Below are positions 61,026 through 64,000 of a DNA stretch of 64,000 nucleotides, piece after piece. Numbering within the stretch: the first letter of the stretch is position 1; each line of letters opens with the position of its first letter. The position numbers and the translations under genes are program-made. The notes under the pieces were generated by a model that searched no databases, was not told where the DNA came from, and saw only the letters and a list, made by a program, of their open reading frames with translations. This DNA is from Quadrisphaera granulorum (GTDB taxonomy: Bacteria > Actinomycetota > Actinomycetes > Actinomycetales > Quadrisphaeraceae), in contig NZ_QGDQ01000014.1 in the NCBI RefSeq assembly GCF_003149145.1, positions 1 to 64,000 of the forward strand, written 5' to 3'.

Positions 61026-61165
61026 CGTGTCCTCCTGGAGAGGGGTGGTGTTCCGGCACCAGCAACAGTTCCCGGCTCGTGTGGCGCCGACCTGTCGCGC
61101 ACCTGACGCCTCTGTCATCTTCGCGCCAGGTGCGTGTCGGGGCAGGCCAGGCAGGATGTACGGCC

Positions 61166-61849
61166 ATGGCGGTACTGGTGGTCGAAGACGAGGCGGGCAT
61201 CACCGCCTTCCTTCGCAAGGGACTGGAGTCCGCGGGTTTCACGGTGCTCAGCGAGTCCAGCGGGCGCGCCGGCGCGCTCACCGCGCTCCGCGAGGACGTC
61301 GAGCTCGTCATCCTTGACCTCGGCCTGCCCGACCTCCCCGGAGAGCAGGTCCTCACGCGCATCCGCGCGGCGCGCCCCGCGTTGCCCGTCATCGTGCTGA
61401 CCGCGAAGGACGCCGTCCCTGACCGCGTTGCCAACCTGGAGGCTGGTGCGGACGACTACGTGGTCAAGCCGTTCAGCTTCACCGAGCTCCTTGCCCGGGT
61501 GCGGGCCAGGCTGCGCCAGCCTGCCCAGCCGTCGTCGGTGGTCCTCAGCGCCGGTGGCCTCACCCTCGACGTCCGCACTCGTCGCGTGCGGGTGTACGAG
61601 GAGGGCGACGACGGCGCGGGGCACGCCCGCGAGGTGGCGCTCTCGTCGCGCGAGTTCGCCCTGCTGGAGACCTTGCTGCGCCACCCCGGCCAGGTGCTCT
61701 CCCAGGTGCAGCTGCTCGATCGGGTGTGGGGCTACGACTTCGACGGCGCCAGCAACGTGGTGGAGACCTGCGTGCGTCACGTGCGCCGCAAGGTGGGCGC
61801 CGAGCGCATCGAGACCGTCCGCGGCGCCGGGTACCGGCTGGTGGCATGA
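61166..61849 (+). CDS. OmpR/PhoB-family response regulator
   Basis: 227 residues. Receiver: VLVVEDEAGITAFLRKGLES, phospho-Asp in LVILDLGLPDLPG (~52), LTAKD, DYVVKPFSFTELLARVRARL. Winged-helix output: EVALSSREFALLETLLRHPG, LLDRVWGYDFDGASNVVETC, VRHVRRKVGAERIETVRGAG. The ATG at 61166 is used. The stop overlaps the kinase start (ATGA). Divergent from the acidic lipoprotein gene. Confidence 0.92.
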   Translation: MAVLVVEDEAGITAFLRKGLESAGFTVLSESSGRAGALTALREDVELVILDLGLPDLPGEQVLTRIRAARPALPVIVLTAKDAVPDRVANLEAGADDYVVKPFSFTELLARVRARLRQPAQPSSVVLSAGGLTLDVRTRRVRVYEEGDDGAGHAREVALSSREFALLETLLRHPGQVLSQVQLLDRVWGYDFDGASNVVETCVRHVRRKVGAERIETVRGAGYRLVA

Positions 61850-63378
61850 CGCACGAGACCACCCGGCGCACCACCCACGGGGCGGTACGCCGGGGGGCCG
61901 CTCTGCACGTCAAGCTCACGGCGGTGGCGCTCGCGGTGATGGCGGCGACCCTCACGGGAGCGGCCCTCGCCACCGCCGAGCTGATCCGCGTCGGCGACCG
62001 CACCTCCCTCGACCAGCTCCTCCTTGACGAGACCGCCGTGCTCCAGCGCGACCTCCCGGACCTCGTCGTCCAGCAGGCGGGCGCCGACGGGGTGCTCACC
62101 TCCGAGGAGGCGGCGCTCGCTGCCAACGCCTACCTCGCGCTCCACGACGGCAGCGCCCGGCACATCGTCGTACTCCTCACCGAGGGGCGTCGGCAGCTCA
62201 GCAGCGGTCCAAGCGCGCTGGTGACGCTCGCTGGCTCCGAGGACGTGCCGCTCGGTGAGCCGGGCCGTGTGATGACCGTCCCGTCGGCTCTCGGCGACGT
62301 CCGCGTGCTGAACACCCCGATCGAGGTGGGCGGCCAGCGGATCGGCACCGCGCTGCTCCTCGGCTCGCTCGAACCGGGGCGCGCCCAAGCGCTCGACGCG
62401 CTGCAGCGCATCGCCCTGGCCGGCGGAGTGGGGCTTCTCGTCGGCGGGGCCGTGCTCGTCGTGGCAGTCCGGCGAGCCACCGCTCCGCTGCGTCACCTCG
62501 CGCAGGCCGCGCGGGCCGTCGACCTTGCCGCGCTGCCGGACCGGGTACCGCTGCTGCCCGGCGTCGCCCGCGGCGACGAGGTGGGCGTGGTGGCCCACGA
62601 AGTGCAGCGCATGCTCGACCGGATCAGCCGCGACGAGGCCCAACGCCGGCAGCTGCTGGCTGCCGTCTCGCACGAGCTGAGGACCCCGCTCGCCGTCGCC
62701 CAGGGTCACCTGGAGGTCTTCGAGCTCACCGCGGGCCGGGGCGGGACCGATCAGGACGACGACGCTGTGGCCGCCCGCGCCGCCGACGACGCCGCGGCCA
62801 CCGCGGCGGTGCTGCGGCGGGAGCTCGACCGGCTGCGTCGCATCGTCGACGACCTCACCTCCGTCACGCGCGGCGGCTCTGCCGACGAGGCCGCGGCGGA
62901 AGCGGTGTTCGTGCCCGACCTGCTCGCGGCGGTCGCGGAGCGCGTGCGGGGGCTCGGTCTGACGGGCGTGCAGGTACAGGACGAGCGTGCCGCGCCCGCC
63001 GTCGTCGTCGTCGGCGACGAAGACCGGATGGTTCAGGCACTGCTGAACCTCGTGCTCAACGCCTGCACCCACACGCCGCCGGGCACCGGGGTGCGGGTAG
63101 CGGCGCGGCGCCGGGACGACGGATGGGTCGTGCTGGAGGTGGCTGACGACGGCCCGGGCCTGGACCCCGCGATCGCCGACGTCGCGTTCGAGCCTTTCGT
63201 GACGACGCGGGCCAGCGGTGACACCCGAGGCTCCGGGCTGGGGCTCTCGGTGGTGAGGTCGGTGACGCAGGCGCAAGGCGGCACGGTGGACCTGCGCACC
63301 GGGCCGACGGGGACGACGGTGGCGCTCGCCTTCCCCCTCGACGACGGTGATGACGACGACGGTGCTGGCGTGCGCTGA
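61846..63378 (+). CDS. Two-component sensor histidine kinase
   Basis: 510 residues. One membrane helix near residue 30, an outer sensor domain (~50-180), a second helix (~190-210), a HAMP-type linker and the kinase core: LLAAVSHELRTPLAVAQGHL (phospho-His ~275), LLNLVLNACTHTPPGTGVRV (N box), VADDGPGLDP (G1), RGSGLGLSVVRSVTQAQGG (G2). The stretch between the H box and N box is longer than usual and Ala/Asp-rich. Translationally coupled to the response regulator; the signal is unknown. Confidence 0.92.
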   Translation: MTHETTRRTTHGAVRRGAALHVKLTAVALAVMAATLTGAALATAELIRVGDRTSLDQLLLDETAVLQRDLPDLVVQQAGADGVLTSEEAALAANAYLALHDGSARHIVVLLTEGRRQLSSGPSALVTLAGSEDVPLGEPGRVMTVPSALGDVRVLNTPIEVGGQRIGTALLLGSLEPGRAQALDALQRIALAGGVGLLVGGAVLVVAVRRATAPLRHLAQAARAVDLAALPDRVPLLPGVARGDEVGVVAHEVQRMLDRISRDEAQRRQLLAAVSHELRTPLAVAQGHLEVFELTAGRGGTDQDDDAVAARAADDAAATAAVLRRELDRLRRIVDDLTSVTRGGSADEAAAEAVFVPDLLAAVAERVRGLGLTGVQVQDERAAPAVVVVGDEDRMVQALLNLVLNACTHTPPGTGVRVAARRRDDGWVVLEVADDGPGLDPAIADVAFEPFVTTRASGDTRGSGLGLSVVRSVTQAQGGTVDLRTGPTGTTVALAFPLDDGDDDDGAGVR

Positions 63379-63388
63379 GGCTGAGCCG

Positions 63389-64000
63389 TCAGCTGTCGCC
63401 GAGCGTCGCTCCGGCGCGGCGGACGTCGGCGGCGAGCGTCGCGAGGCCCGGCAGCAGGTCGGCGGCGCTCAACCAGGGCTCGTCGAGCTCGAACTCGGGG
63501 TCCGCGAGGGTCTTCTCCAGGGCAGCGCGTACCGCCGGTTCGGCGCGCGGGTCATCGCGGCGCGCGAGTCCGAGGGCCGCCAGGCCACCGGTCTCACCGG
63601 GGGAGTCCAGCCGCCGGACCAGAGCATCGGCGACCGCCGGCGTGGCGGCGACACCATCCGGCTCGAGCTGCTCGGCGAGAGCGAAGACCGCCTGCTCGAC
63701 GACGTCGTCGTCGCTGTCCGCGGTGGCGCTGACCAGGGTCTCGACCGCCCGCCGACCGGGGTCGCCCTGCACGATGCCGGGGTCGGAGCCCAGCGCCAGG
63801 GGCAGGCAGGCGACGGCCTGCCAGCGGACGTCGGGGTCGTCGTCGCCAATGAGGATCGTCAGGACGTCGAGCGCCGCGGCGGACGGACCGGCTGCCCCGA
63901 GGGCCTTCGCAGCGGCCCAGCGCAGGTCGGCGTCGTCGCCGGTGGACGCCTCCGAGGCATGTGCGGCCACCTGGTGACGGGCGCGCTCGCGCTCGTCGAG
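63389..64000 (-). CDS. HEAT-repeat protein, 5' part missing
   Basis: About 204 residues visible, open to the right edge of the window, so the start lies outside. Alpha-helical HEAT/PBS-lyase-type repeats: DLRWAAAKALGAAGPSAAAL, DDDPDVRWQAVACLPLALGS, DSDDDVVEQAVFALAEQLEP, GLAALGLARRDDPRAEPAVR. The repeats make protein-protein interaction surfaces. An in-frame GTG at 63970 could be an internal start, but the upstream codons read as helical coding sequence. Ends ten bases from the convergent kinase gene. Confidence 0.75.
   Translation of the reverse strand, partial: LDERERARHQVAAHASEASTGDDADLRWAAAKALGAAGPSAAALDVLTILIGDDDPDVRWQAVACLPLALGSDPGIVQGDPGRRAVETLVSATADSDDDVVEQAVFALAEQLEPDGVAATPAVADALVRRLDSPGETGGLAALGLARRDDPRAEPAVRAALEKTLADPEFELDEPWLSAADLLPGLATLAADVRRAGATLGDS

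Overview
The window is 64 kb of very GC-rich DNA (most genes have G or C at nearly every third position) from an actinobacterium. Markers that support this are a mycothiol ligase (mshC), the Pup-proteasome accessory genes arc and dop, a SAM-IV riboswitch (a class known almost only from Actinomycetales), families largely confined to actinobacteria (DUF3090, a PI-kinase-like SCO1664 relative, DUF5703, DUF3054), and many GTG and leaderless starts. A Kineosporiales/Micrococcales-like host is my guess, not something the sequence proves. It looks like ordinary chromosome: I see no tRNA, rRNA, prophage, transposase, CRISPR array or origin. The first ~40 bases are a poly-G run that looks like an assembly edge, and the last gene runs off the right end.

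Layout. 0-6.3 kb: a frameshifted VOC gene converging on a TetR regulator, a divergent DUF998 membrane protein, an Lrp/rhodanese pair, DUF1990, two paralogous STAS proteins and an SDR that lacks its catalytic residues. 6.3-14.4 kb: an MFS transporter, then a SAM-IV riboswitch followed by four luciferase-like monooxygenases and a GNAT acetyltransferase in one overlapping operon (probable organosulfur salvage), then CsbD and a small unknown protein. 14.7-20.2 kb: a 1010-residue fusion of a P-loop kinase-like domain to a TreS-like GH13 enzyme, an aquaporin, an Asp23 protein and a TetR regulator. 20.2-26.4 kb: a FUSC membrane protein, a copper cluster (His-rich membrane protein, YcnI, CopC), a palindrome-rich gene-free island, and an ArsR regulator divergent from a Ni/Co permease. 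26.5-38.4 kb: housekeeping genes typical of actinobacteria (M20 peptidase, DUF5703, aldo/keto reductase, F420-type LLM, CorA, phosphatase, DUF3090, SCO1664-like, mshC, PAC2).

38.5-51.3 kb: a histidine kinase / ABC exporter / response regulator cluster, a HAD phosphatase and a complete five-gene oligopeptide ABC importer. 51.3-58.6 kb: a RecB-like nuclease, an M50 protease with CBS-like tail, trmI, arc, DUF3054 and dop; pup and the 20S core genes are not next to dop as they usually are. 58.6-64 kb: an SRPBCC protein, an aldo/keto reductase divergent from its MerR regulator, an acidic lipoprotein divergent from an OmpR-type two-component system, and a partial HEAT-repeat protein.

Regulatory sequence is unusually readable here. 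About eighteen genes have a TANNNT element 6-8 bases before an ATG or GTG, the hallmark of leaderless transcripts. Several divergent pairs have clear dyads (TetR, Lrp, ArsR, MerR), and convergent gene pairs are separated by long perfect hairpins, some of which belong to a small repeat family built on TCCGTGATCATGG and GTGGCGGA blocks. The observations I would check first are the kinase-GH13 fusion, the SAM-IV sulfur operon, the STAS paralogue with Asp in place of the phosphorylated Ser, the shared -10 palindrome between DUF3054 and dop, and the MerR-type 20-bp-spacer promoter.
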